Positions 18,107 through 27,900 of a stretch of 64,000 nt of DNA are shown here, in pieces. Origin of the DNA: Candidatus Cloacimonadota bacterium. Its GTDB lineage: Bacteria > Cloacimonadota > Cloacimonadia > Cloacimonadales > TCS61. Position 1 is the first letter of the stretch. Each line of letters starts with the position of its first letter. The position numbers and the translations under genes were made by a program. The notes under the pieces are model-generated. The model saw only the letters and a list, made by a program, of their open reading frames with translations, had not been told where the DNA came from and did not search any database. The stretch spans positions 88,812 to 152,811 of the forward strand of contig JAIPJH010000001.1 of assembly GCA_021734245.1 (NCBI GenBank), in the 5' to 3' direction.

Positions 18107-18245
18107 TTGGGTTTATCTTTTATCAATGCAGTTTTCTGTCAATCTTTCTAATTAGCAACTTTAACTATAAGAATTTTATATTTAAGTAAAATTATACTTG
18201 TCATTCAAACTGTCTAATTCATCTTTCGCATAAGAAGGAAGGATT

Positions 18246-21200
18246 ATGAATTTAGACAGATTTTTTAAGATTTTTGCAATATTTATTTTTACAAATTTTA
18301 CAGGCTACCTATCAGCCTCGCAACGCAGTTTTATTATAGAATCTTTTGAAGAGCAAAATATTAATTTCTCTTCTTTCGAAGATGAAGATATTGAGCCAGA
18401 CAGCTATGAAATAAGCTCGGAAAACACAGCCAATCCGTATTCTTATTACTCTCTTAAAATCTGGGGAAATACCTGGAAAGTTGAAAATCTCGATCCCATA
18501 ACATTAAGCGAAAATTCAGTCTGGCAGATCGATGTATTTTGTTATAATGAGCCTGATATTCAAGGTTTCGGGCTTTCTGATGGAGATAACACGCTTTTCT
18601 ATTCATTTTTTGGAACTGAGGAACTTGATATTGAACAGTGGGTTCCGGTTTATCAGGGAAGTCAGCCGCAAGATAATTGGTATTCTTTTCAATTACCTGT
18701 AGCAGATGACTGGTTTGCCTGGTATGAAGAATTGCCAACGATCACAGAAATAATCTTCGTTAATGATGCTGATGATAACAGCGGAATCGTTTATTATGAC
18801 AATGTTCTGGATATTACTGACGACCTTCCAATTCCACCAGAAGTGGAAGTTTCGTTTTCGATCATCAGGAATTTTAGAGACAGAAATGGATTGCGAAATG
18901 TAACCATTCAATTTTATTCTGATGTTATTGATCCAGACAGCGATGAGCACTCTTTTATCTGGCATTTTGGTGATGGAAACTCTTCAGATCTATCCGAACC
19001 GGAACATACGTATCTCGTTGAAGATGATCACAGTTACACGGTTTTGTTGGAGGTGATCGATGATACAGAAAAAAGTGGCTTTGGAAGCTGTGAAGTAACG
19101 GTTGATCCCGGCAATACAAGCTTTCCACTTACGATGAATTTTGTGGGCGATGTTATGCTGGCTCGTAATATGCAACAAGTTATTTATAATCAAGGAATGC
19201 AATCAATAATTGATCCCACCTATCCATTTTTAGGAGGAGCAGCAGATATAACGGCAATAAACCTGGAATGCCCTTTTACAAATGCTTATACAAGCCATCC
19301 GACCAAATCAATAGTCTTTAAAGCCGAACCTGATCATATTTCTGCTTTAGATCATATGGGCACAGATGTTGTTACACTTGCCAACAATCATATCTGGGAT
19401 TATATGAATGATGGACTGCTGGATACAACGAACTACCTTGATTCTCTTGGCATTCCTTATTCAGGTGCAGGAATGAACTCCTGCGAAGCTTATCAACCAG
19501 CTTTTGTAAATAGATCAGGTGTAAATATAGCTTTTCTGTTCAGCAGCGACAGAACTGGGCAATATAACAATTGTCAGCCATATTTGCAGGCAGGATTCGA
19601 CAAACCTGGTTTTGCCTACATGACGCCATATTATGTTTCTCAGCAAATAGATTCTGTGCAGGATGTTGCAGACCTGATTGTTGTTAACACACATTCCGGC
19701 AGTGAATATTCCACAGCTCCTGGTGCAAATTATGATTTTGCCCAACTGTTTCCCGGTTGGGATGAAAAGGATTTCAATGAAGAAGAAGATTTTTCTCCCA
19801 GAGCTGATATTCCTCACATGTGGGATATCGACATCCGTCATCATTTTATCGATTCAGGAGCAGATATTGTAATCTGTCATCACCCGCATGTAATTCAAGG
19901 TTTAGAGATATACAACGGAAAACTGATAGCTCATTCTTTGGGAAATTTCATTTTCGATCTCAGTTATGCAGAAACATTTCCATCCATGATCCTGAACACA
20001 AAAATCGATGAAAATGGCTTTGATGAATATTCGATAACTCCTGTTTTTATAGATAATTACATTCCCAGAAGAGCAGAAGGAGATCTGGGAAAAAATATTT
20101 TGGAATACCTGGCAATGCGCTCCCGGGAATTGAATACCTACCTGAAAATCGATCGGCAAAATATTACAGCCGAAGTTATCATCGATACATTACTGATGAA
20201 TTCACAAATTCTGGAATTCTCTGAAAGTGCAATATTGACAGATCAGGATACATGCTTCATCTCACAACCCGTCAAGCTAGCCGGAAATGGTTATTTCTCC
20301 AAACTGAATTCTATCCAGCCTGCCGGTAGTTTTGATGTTAGATTTGGCAATGAACTGATTTGGAATGGAAATTACGAAGATGAAGGAAGTACAGAATGGA
20401 ATGTGAACAGTGATTACGAATGGTATGATGAAGATGAATATTTTTCCGGTGAAAGATCACTTTGCCTGTTTAGAGATTCCAGCATGGGAATTCATGTTAT
20501 CACTGATTTAGAGCATCGCATCAAAAGGCCGACAGGTTCTCAAGTTTCATTACATGGTTATATAAAAACCGATAACGCAGCCGAAGCAAAAATGGAATTC
20601 CATAGCTTTGCAAACCGAAATGGTGGCGATCCGATAACAACTGAAAATATTGGTAATCTTTTTGGAACAAATGATTGGCAATATTTTTCTGTGAATATAA
20701 ATATGGAAGATGAAGCAAACTTCCTGAATATAAATTCCTCGCTTGCACCACCAGATAATGGAGATGCTTATGCCTGGTTCGATGAGGTGGGAATTATTGA
20801 ATGGACTGCCTGGCAGAATTTCAATCCCAATATGGAGATCTGGAATCCGAATAATTACCGTTATTTACAGATCAAAACCGATTATGAAATTGCCTCAGTT
20901 CAGGTTTTCGGAGAAGAAACAAATTACAGCAACCCACTGGTACAAAACAATGAAAACCAGATTCCGGATTTAAAAACAGCAAAGTTGCATCAGAATTATC
21001 CTAACCCCTTTAATCCCAGCACAACTATTTCATTTTCATTGAACACTGAAATTAGCGAAAATACTGAATTGAATATTTATAACCTAAGAGGCCAGAAAGT
21101 TAAATCTTTCAGAAATCATGCTGAGTTTATCGAAACCTTTGGTAATCCAAACACTTATTCGGTAACTTGGAACGGTACAAACAATAATAACAAACACGTT

Positions 21201-21278
21201 TCTTCCGGAATCTATTTCTACCAGTTAAAAGTGGATGGAGTAGCCATTGCAGCCAGAAAGTGCCTGCTGCTAAAATAA
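18246..21278 (+). CDS. Secreted CapA-like (PgsA-type) metallophosphatase-fold protein with PKD and T9SS sorting domain
   Basis: An N-terminal signal peptide (about 1-25) is followed by a beta-sandwich region, a PKD-like domain (about 200-287, with FIWHFGDGNSSD), and a CapA/PgsA domain (295-575) carrying GDVML, NLECP, LANNHIWD, NTHSG, CHHPHV and SLGNFIFD. The C-terminus (about 930-1010) is a FlgD-like sorting domain starting NYPNPFNPSTTISF. By family CapA proteins act in poly-gamma-glutamate capsule formation, but many relatives have other or unknown roles, and no capB/C genes are nearby. Export via a type IX-like route is inferred from the tail. A degenerate dispersed repeat lies inside the sorting domain at 21116-21137. 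Confidence 0.82.
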   Translation: MNLDRFFKIFAIFIFTNFTGYLSASQRSFIIESFEEQNINFSSFEDEDIEPDSYEISSENTANPYSYYSLKIWGNTWKVENLDPITLSENSVWQIDVFCYNEPDIQGFGLSDGDNTLFYSFFGTEELDIEQWVPVYQGSQPQDNWYSFQLPVADDWFAWYEELPTITEIIFVNDADDNSGIVYYDNVLDITDDLPIPPEVEVSFSIIRNFRDRNGLRNVTIQFYSDVIDPDSDEHSFIWHFGDGNSSDLSEPEHTYLVEDDHSYTVLLEVIDDTEKSGFGSCEVTVDPGNTSFPLTMNFVGDVMLARNMQQVIYNQGMQSIIDPTYPFLGGAADITAINLECPFTNAYTSHPTKSIVFKAEPDHISALDHMGTDVVTLANNHIWDYMNDGLLDTTNYLDSLGIPYSGAGMNSCEAYQPAFVNRSGVNIAFLFSSDRTGQYNNCQPYLQAGFDKPGFAYMTPYYVSQQIDSVQDVADLIVVNTHSGSEYSTAPGANYDFAQLFPGWDEKDFNEEEDFSPRADIPHMWDIDIRHHFIDSGADIVICHHPHVIQGLEIYNGKLIAHSLGNFIFDLSYAETFPSMILNTKIDENGFDEYSITPVFIDNYIPRRAEGDLGKNILEYLAMRSRELNTYLKIDRQNITAEVIIDTLLMNSQILEFSESAILTDQDTCFISQPVKLAGNGYFSKLNSIQPAGSFDVRFGNELIWNGNYEDEGSTEWNVNSDYEWYDEDEYFSGERSLCLFRDSSMGIHVITDLEHRIKRPTGSQVSLHGYIKTDNAAEAKMEFHSFANRNGGDPITTENIGNLFGTNDWQYFSVNINMEDEANFLNINSSLAPPDNGDAYAWFDEVGIIEWTAWQNFNPNMEIWNPNNYRYLQIKTDYEIASVQVFGEETNYSNPLVQNNENQIPDLKTAKLHQNYPNPFNPSTTISFSLNTEISENTELNIYNLRGQKVKSFRNHAEFIETFGNPNTYSVTWNGTNNNNKHVSSGIYFYQLKVDGVAIAARKCLLLK
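21116..21137 (+). repeat. Degenerate TCATNCTGAG-N4-TCGAA repeat inside a coding region
   Basis: TCATGCTGAGTTTATCGAAA falls in the loop between the RGQKVKSF strand and the VTWNGT strand of the sorting domain. The same consensus occurs at the equivalent loop of the propeller protein (46344-46365). It is translated in frame as part of HAEFIETF. Confidence 0.5.
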
Positions 21279-21317
21279 TCGAATGAATTTCCTTGGCCAA
21301 TAAATAATTTTTTTTGT

Positions 21318-21334
21318 TTGGTATATTATTTGCA
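21318..21334 (+). promoter_or_regulatory. Possible sigma-54 promoter before the C25 gene pair
   Basis: TTGGTAT-ATTAT-TTGCA keeps GG (21320-21321) and GC (21332-21333) with exactly 10 bases between, as in the gdhA promoter. The -24 element departs from GGCAC at two positions. It lies 38 bases upstream of the ATG. This is weaker than the gdhA match and could be chance in AT-rich DNA. Confidence 0.4.
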
Positions 21335-21372
21335 TTCAATTAATGCATAAAATAAATGTATGAGAGGATTCT

Positions 21373-24300
21373 ATGAAAAAAATAATTTGGATTTTCCTGC
21401 TGTCTTTTTCTTTATCACTACTTGCAATCGATATTCAGCTTCAAGATTCTAATTCTGCTGTATTTATCAATGGAGATTTTGAATTAGCGAACATCAAACA
21501 TCATCAAGCTACGAATTACAAAGTAAGTTCATTACAATTGGATGAGTGCATAAATACCGGTAAATTAGGAGAAGCAGAATTACCTGTTTACTCCAAATTT
21601 ATTTCACTTCCCGAAACTGGAAATTTCAAGATCAGTAATGTAAAATATAAATTTGAAGAAATAGATTTAGAAGACAAAATAGTAAGCGTTGGTTGGCAGG
21701 ATGAAATTCCAATTTCGGAATCTTATTATCTGCAAAACAAATGGTTGCCTCAAAACCTTGTTACAATCAGCGATCCGAACATTATGCGTTCTTATCGCTT
21801 TGCTCAGGTATCAGTGGCAGCAGTTCAATACAATCCTGCCCTAAATAAGATCAGGATTATAAAAGACCTGGAACTTGAATTGGAACTGGATAGAAGTATA
21901 TCCAAAAATCCTCTTACCAAAAAGAAACCGTCACCTGCTTTCGAAAAAATTGCCGAAGAAAATATTCTGGGAACAGAAAACATCAGAACTTCTGAATCTG
22001 CAAATTATCTGGTAATAGCTCCGGATAATGTTTCCGACACGATACAACCACTATTACGAGCCAAAGAGAAACTCGGTTTTAAAACACGTTTGGCTCTGCT
22101 TTCCGAAACCGGCAGCAACGAAAATCAGATCAAAGATTTTATTCAAAATGCTTATGATAACTGGGAAAATCCACCAGAATATGTTCTACTTATCGGAGAT
22201 GTAAATGGCTCGATTTCTGTTCCGGCCTTTTTCGTAGAAGGTTACCTGCATCCAACCTGTGTTACAGATCATACCTACACACTTCTTGAGGGCACAGATT
22301 ACTTTCCTGATGTTCTTATCGGAAGGATATCCGTGCAAAGTGAATTTGAACTCAACACAGTAATTGCCAAGATTATAAACTACGAATTCAATCCTTTTAT
22401 AGACGCAGATTGGATGACGCGAGCTCTCATGGTCAGTTATGTGCAAGACGATTACTGGCAGTTCTTCTCCCCCCGTGAAACCGTGATGGAAGTGCGCAAC
22501 AAACTTTACGATTTTGAATATACAGTCGTGGACACTTTTATTGCTCCCTGGAATTCAGGTTCATCAAACCTGCGAAATATGATAAATACAGGCTATTCAT
22601 TTGTGAATTATCGCGGTTGCGGCGGACCGGAATACTGGGCTGGTCCCAATGGTCAAATGTTCAGCATCAATGATGTTATACAGTTAAATAACGGCTCACT
22701 TTTACCATTTGTAACCAGCATCACCTGTGGTGGAGGAAACTTTGCTTATATGGGAATTAATTCTGTGTTTGGCGAAACCTGGCTGACTGCGGGAACTCCT
22801 TCCTTCCCAAAAGGAGCGATAGGTTTCATCGGACCAAGCGAACATGATACCAAAACCTGGTTCAATAATGCCAATGATATGGGAATCTACCAGGGAGTTA
22901 CTCACGAAGGCCTTTACAGAGGTGGCGAGATGTTACTGCGGGGAAAGATGGAATTGTATAACAATTATCCGTTCAGTCACGCCTGGGGAAATTCATTAAA
23001 TTCCGATCAATTCTATTTTTACGTCTACAATCTCTTGGGAGATCCCGGACTTTCAGTAATGACCAGAATGCCTCAGAACATTGAATTTGAGCATCCTGCA
23101 GAAATAAATACATTTGATAATTTTATTCCAGTTACCATCACAAGTCCGATGCTCGGATCCTCGGATTTTACAATCGCTATTACGAATGCAGATAGCCTGG
23201 TGGCAAAAGGTTTTTCAGATGAAACTGGATCGGTGAATATACCTCTGGAAAGTTTACCGGAAGGAACATATGAAACAACTGCTTCCAAATATGGTTTTAT
23301 TCCTGAAGTGAGTAGTTTTAATATTGTCCAACAAGACATTGTTACTGTCACAAATATTATCTGTAATGATCCAAATGCAGGTGAATTGGTAGATTTTACT
23401 TTCAGCATAGAAAATCCTACAGCAAATCAGGAAGATGTAAGTTTAGAATTTTCTTCTGAAAATGATTTTGTGGAAGTTTATAATCCCGGTTATAATTTTC
23501 AAATATCAGCTGGTGGAACTGAAAACGTGAATGCACAATTCAGTTTAGACAGCAGCTGGCTCGACACAGAGCCTTTTAACATCATAATTGAATTAACCTC
23601 TTCATCTGGTTCACAAGAATTTCTATTACAAAATTCCGAGAAATCTCCAATGACGGCTTTTTCGGAAATGAATGTAGCAAATCTGGAAGAATGCCTGATG
23701 CAGAACCAAACCAACGATTTTTATATTGAGCTCTTAAATTGCGGTAGTATGCAGGCAGAAGTGTTCCAGGTAGAGCTTTTCAGTTTAAATAACAACGCCA
23801 CGATCATCAGCGGTTCCAGCAGTTATCCGCAAATTTCTATGAATGGAACTGCCTGGAATCAAGATGTTTTCCAGGTAGAAGTAGCAGATGTGATGAGTGG
23901 AGAAATGGCAAAATTTCAAATGAACATCATCCTCGAAAATGAAACAGTTCAGGAACTCATCATTTCGGTTCCGATTGGTATTATTAATGAAGAAAGTCCA
24001 ACCTTCTGCGATTATAGTTATTATGCCTTGGAAAGCCAGGATTCAGGCAATTTCACAGCTCCTGTTTATGATTGGATAGAGATCGATCCCGGCAATGGTG
24101 GAAGTGGAACAGTTATCAATCCTGTTCATACTACCTACGATGGTGAGATCGCAATCGTTGACCTTCCTTTTACATTTAGATATTTTGGTGATTATTTCGA
24201 CAAAGTTTCCATCTGTTCAAATGGTTATGTAAGTATGGGAGAATCCGAAACGATCTTTCATCGCAATCGCATGATCCCTTCCGGAGTTGGTTCTCAAGCT

Positions 24301-24984
24301 ATGATAGCACCTTTCTGGGATGATCTTACTTATGGAGATGTTTATTATCAATATATCGAAGATGATAATATTTTTGTGGTAGAATGGAGCGAAATGCGAA
24401 ATGTGTACAATTTTGGTTTTGAAACATTCCAATTGATCCTTTACGATCCGCTGCACTATCCCACAACTTCCGGAGACGGTGATATAAAATTTCAGTACAA
24501 AGATATTCAAAACGTTGATCAGCAAGACCATTATGCAACTGTTGGCATCGAGAATTATGATCAAACCGAAGGAATTCAAATGACTTTTGCCAACATGTAT
24601 GCACCAACTTCCCACACTCTGGATGATGAAACTGCAATCTTTTTTTCCACCAGCAACGCTCCTCTGGTGGGAAATGATGACGAACTGATCTCGGCAGAAT
24701 CATTAGAACTAAACAATTATCCGAATCCCTTCAATCCATCTACAACAATTTCATTTGATATTAGCATCGAACAAAACGAACAAATTGAGTTATCAATTTA
24801 CAATTTGAAAGGACAAAAAGTAAAATCTTTTACAAATCTGCAAATCAACCAATCACCAAATCATCAAATAGTTTGGAATGGAACAGATCAGCACAACAAA
24901 ACTGTTTCATCGGGCATTTACTTTTACAACTTATCTGTAAATGGCAAAATTATCGATTCCAAGAAATGCCTGCTTCTCAAATAA
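21373..24984 (+). CDS. Secreted C25 (gingipain-family) peptidase homologue lacking the canonical His
   Basis: A signal peptide (1-19) precedes a propeptide-like region (to about 200) and a C25 caspase-like domain (about 208-565). The nucleophile-equivalent Cys is C452 in SITCGGGNF. In gingipains the catalytic His sits in a YTGHG-type loop about 33 residues earlier; here the loop reads YRGCGG, with C416 in place of His, and no His lies between it and C452. The enzyme may be inactive or use a different dyad. Immunoglobulin-like domains follow, and the end is a FlgD-like sorting domain (NYPNPFNPSTTISF). AGAGGA precedes the ATG. A paralogue follows after 13 bases, so the two are cotranscribed. 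Confidence 0.85.
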   Translation: MKKIIWIFLLSFSLSLLAIDIQLQDSNSAVFINGDFELANIKHHQATNYKVSSLQLDECINTGKLGEAELPVYSKFISLPETGNFKISNVKYKFEEIDLEDKIVSVGWQDEIPISESYYLQNKWLPQNLVTISDPNIMRSYRFAQVSVAAVQYNPALNKIRIIKDLELELELDRSISKNPLTKKKPSPAFEKIAEENILGTENIRTSESANYLVIAPDNVSDTIQPLLRAKEKLGFKTRLALLSETGSNENQIKDFIQNAYDNWENPPEYVLLIGDVNGSISVPAFFVEGYLHPTCVTDHTYTLLEGTDYFPDVLIGRISVQSEFELNTVIAKIINYEFNPFIDADWMTRALMVSYVQDDYWQFFSPRETVMEVRNKLYDFEYTVVDTFIAPWNSGSSNLRNMINTGYSFVNYRGCGGPEYWAGPNGQMFSINDVIQLNNGSLLPFVTSITCGGGNFAYMGINSVFGETWLTAGTPSFPKGAIGFIGPSEHDTKTWFNNANDMGIYQGVTHEGLYRGGEMLLRGKMELYNNYPFSHAWGNSLNSDQFYFYVYNLLGDPGLSVMTRMPQNIEFEHPAEINTFDNFIPVTITSPMLGSSDFTIAITNADSLVAKGFSDETGSVNIPLESLPEGTYETTASKYGFIPEVSSFNIVQQDIVTVTNIICNDPNAGELVDFTFSIENPTANQEDVSLEFSSENDFVEVYNPGYNFQISAGGTENVNAQFSLDSSWLDTEPFNIIIELTSSSGSQEFLLQNSEKSPMTAFSEMNVANLEECLMQNQTNDFYIELLNCGSMQAEVFQVELFSLNNNATIISGSSSYPQISMNGTAWNQDVFQVEVADVMSGEMAKFQMNIILENETVQELIISVPIGIINEESPTFCDYSYYALESQDSGNFTAPVYDWIEIDPGNGGSGTVINPVHTTYDGEIAIVDLPFTFRYFGDYFDKVSICSNGYVSMGESETIFHRNRMIPSGVGSQAMIAPFWDDLTYGDVYYQYIEDDNIFVVEWSEMRNVYNFGFETFQLILYDPLHYPTTSGDGDIKFQYKDIQNVDQQDHYATVGIENYDQTEGIQMTFANMYAPTSHTLDDETAIFFSTSNAPLVGNDDELISAESLELNNYPNPFNPSTTISFDISIEQNEQIELSIYNLKGQKVKSFTNLQINQSPNHQIVWNGTDQHNKTVSSGIYFYNLSVNGKIIDSKKCLLLK

Positions 24985-24997
24985 TATCGGGGTTTAG

Positions 24998-27900
24998 ATG
25001 AAAAAAATATTTATTTTACTCCTTTTATTTGTTGGATTAGCATTATCCGCTGAAGTTAGATTTACTGGTATCGAGAACGATCTTAAGTTATCCGCATCGT
25101 TCAATAACGTTGATCTCAAAATTCATAAAAATGAGAAATATTCAGAAATTCAATTAGAGGATTGCAATCCAACTTTTTTAAGTGGATTTGAATTACCTGT
25201 TTCATCGCAATTAATTGATCTTTCTGCATCGGGAAATTATACAATAACAGAACTTGATTACGTGGTAGAAGAGATCATATTGGAAGAAAATCTATCTCCA
25301 TTTCAAACAAGTTTTGATGTGGATTTCACCAAAGATGAATGGCTTCCAAATGAGATAATTCAGATCGGTAAACCAGCGATAATGCGAGGTGCTCGGTTCA
25401 GTCAGATCAGCATCTTCCCCATTCAATATAATCCTGCTAGAAATTCAGTTAGATTTTATTCTCAGTTAGATGCTGAATTTAATATCGACAACAGCGATAC
25501 AAGAAATCCAATTTTAGTTCCCAGAAATGTAACTGGATTTTCATCCTTAAATGATAAAATTCATGGAAAAGAAATTACGCGTGATCTTTCCGGTGGAAAT
25601 TACCTGGTAATTGCTCCGGAGAATTGCGCTGATCTAATGCAGCCTTTTCTGCGTTGGAAAGAAAAACTCGGATTTAAAACCAGACTGGCTGTTTTTGAAG
25701 AGATTGGCACTACAGAAGCAGATATAAAAGACTATCTGCAAACAGCTTACGATATCTGGGAAACTCCGCCTGAATATGTGCTGATGGTCGGAGATGTTAC
25801 CGGAAATTTCTATCTTCCTGCTTATTATATTCCGGGATATTTGTATCCGTGGTGCGTTACCGATCACAGTTTTACACTTTTAGAAGGGGACGATTATTTC
25901 CCCGATATTTTAATCGGCAGACTGTCTTTTCAAAATGAAATGCAGCTGACTACAATGCTTTCTAAAATAATAAATTATGAGAAAAATCCCTACCTGGAAA
26001 ACGACTGGATGAAAAGTGCCTTGATGACTGGTTACGTCGATGAATCTAATGGTTTTTCGCAACGGGAAGTTCTGCTGACAATTCGAGACAAATTGCTGAA
26101 TTTTGAGTACACAAAAGTAGATACATTTATTGCCCCCTGGCAGTTTGGTGCTACACTTCTGGAAAATGAAATCAATAATGGACATTCCTTTATCTGTTAT
26201 CGCGGTGCCGGACATTCCACCTATTGGAGTGGCGGATCGATGGGACAAATGTTCGCGAACAATAATGTCTTGAATCTGAACAACGGTTTTATGCTGCCGA
26301 TGGTAACCAGCATGACTTGCGGTGGTGGCGATTTTGCTGCCGGAGAAACTGCCACTTGTTTTGGCGAAGTCTGGATGTTTGCCGGCACACCTTCTGTTCC
26401 ACAGGGAGCAATCGGTTTTATCGGTCCCAGCGAACGAGATACTAAAACCTGGTTCAACAATGCCAATGCACTGGGTATTTATCAGGGAATTACGCAGGAA
26501 GGCATAAACAGCTGCGGTGAAATGCTGTTGCGCGGCAAAATGGAGCTTTACAACAATTTTCCTTTTGGTCATGAAATGGGCGGAGCAGAAGATTCTGATC
26601 AATTTTATTTTTATGTTTATAATCTTCTGGGCGATCCTGGTTTACGAGTGTGGACAGATACTCCAAAAGCTATCGAGTTGGAAGCATCAGAAGTTTTTCT
26701 GGGTTCCAATTTTGTTAGTGCCAATATTATCACAAATGATGATCCTGCTGAATTTAAAGTGGCTTTTACTTCGCTTGATAGTTTAGTTGCAGTAGGATAT
26801 ACAGATGCTGCTGGAAATGTGAATCTACCCATTTCAGTTTCGGAAGGAACTTATCAGCTTACAGCATCCAAATATGGCTTCATCCCCAAAACGATTGATA
26901 TTCATGTTCAAGCATCCGATATGTTGGCCATGAACGCTTTTACTTTTAGCGAAAACACCGTTTCAGGACAAACATTAGATATTGATCTTCAAATTATGAA
27001 CATGGCAGATTCTGATGCTGATAATGTGACTATTGAGCTAAATTCACAGGACGATAATATTTCGATAATCACCGATCCGATCAGTGTTTATTCAATTCCT
27101 GCTAATCAAACTTATGATTGTACATTTTCAATTGAGATTTCAGAAAGCTGGCAGGATGGTGAAACATCTGATCTGATCCTGGAAATGACTTCTAATTTGG
27201 GAGATAATCTGGCTTTGATCCCAGTTGAAATCCAATCACCAGACCTGGCAATGGTGCAATTCGAAGCATTAAACAGTTCTGGATTCATTATTCAGGAAGA
27301 AGAAACTGATCTTAATCTGACGCTTTATAATTCTGGCCAGGCAAACAGTTCTACTTTTCAAACTGAGTTGATCTGCCTGAATGATGTGGTGGAAGTCCAG
27401 GATGCGAGTTCGGGTTATAACAGCATCGATATCGGAGAAAATGAGACTAATTTTTCTGCCTTTACCATTTTCGCTGACAACAGCATCATCAGCGGAGAAA
27501 CAGCAGAATTCCAACTGAATATTTTCAACACTTCCTCTCCTTTGCAGACGATATTCTTCGAAATTCCCATCGGTATCATTTCCGAATCGAGTCCTACATT
27601 TTGTGATTGGGGTTACTACGCAGTAGAATCTTCTGATGCAGGAAATTTTGATGCTCCCGATTATAATTGGATCGAGATCGATCCGGAACTGGGTGGAAAT
27701 GGAACATTGGTAGGAGCTGATCATGCTATTATCGATGGTTACATTCAAACTATATCACTTCCTTTCCAATTCAGATATTATGGACAGTTTTACGATGAAA
27801 TCTCTATCTGTTCGGAAGGCTGGCTGGCAATGGGAAGAACACAACATATTTATTTCAGGAATCGCACAATTCCTTCCGGCATTGGCCCCGATGCGATGAT

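Noticed and set aside
25910..26602. 230-codon minus-strand frame within the second C25 gene
   Set aside because: It lies wholly antisense to a well-supported coding region, and its content (His, Cys, Arg rich) is typical of a shadow frame.
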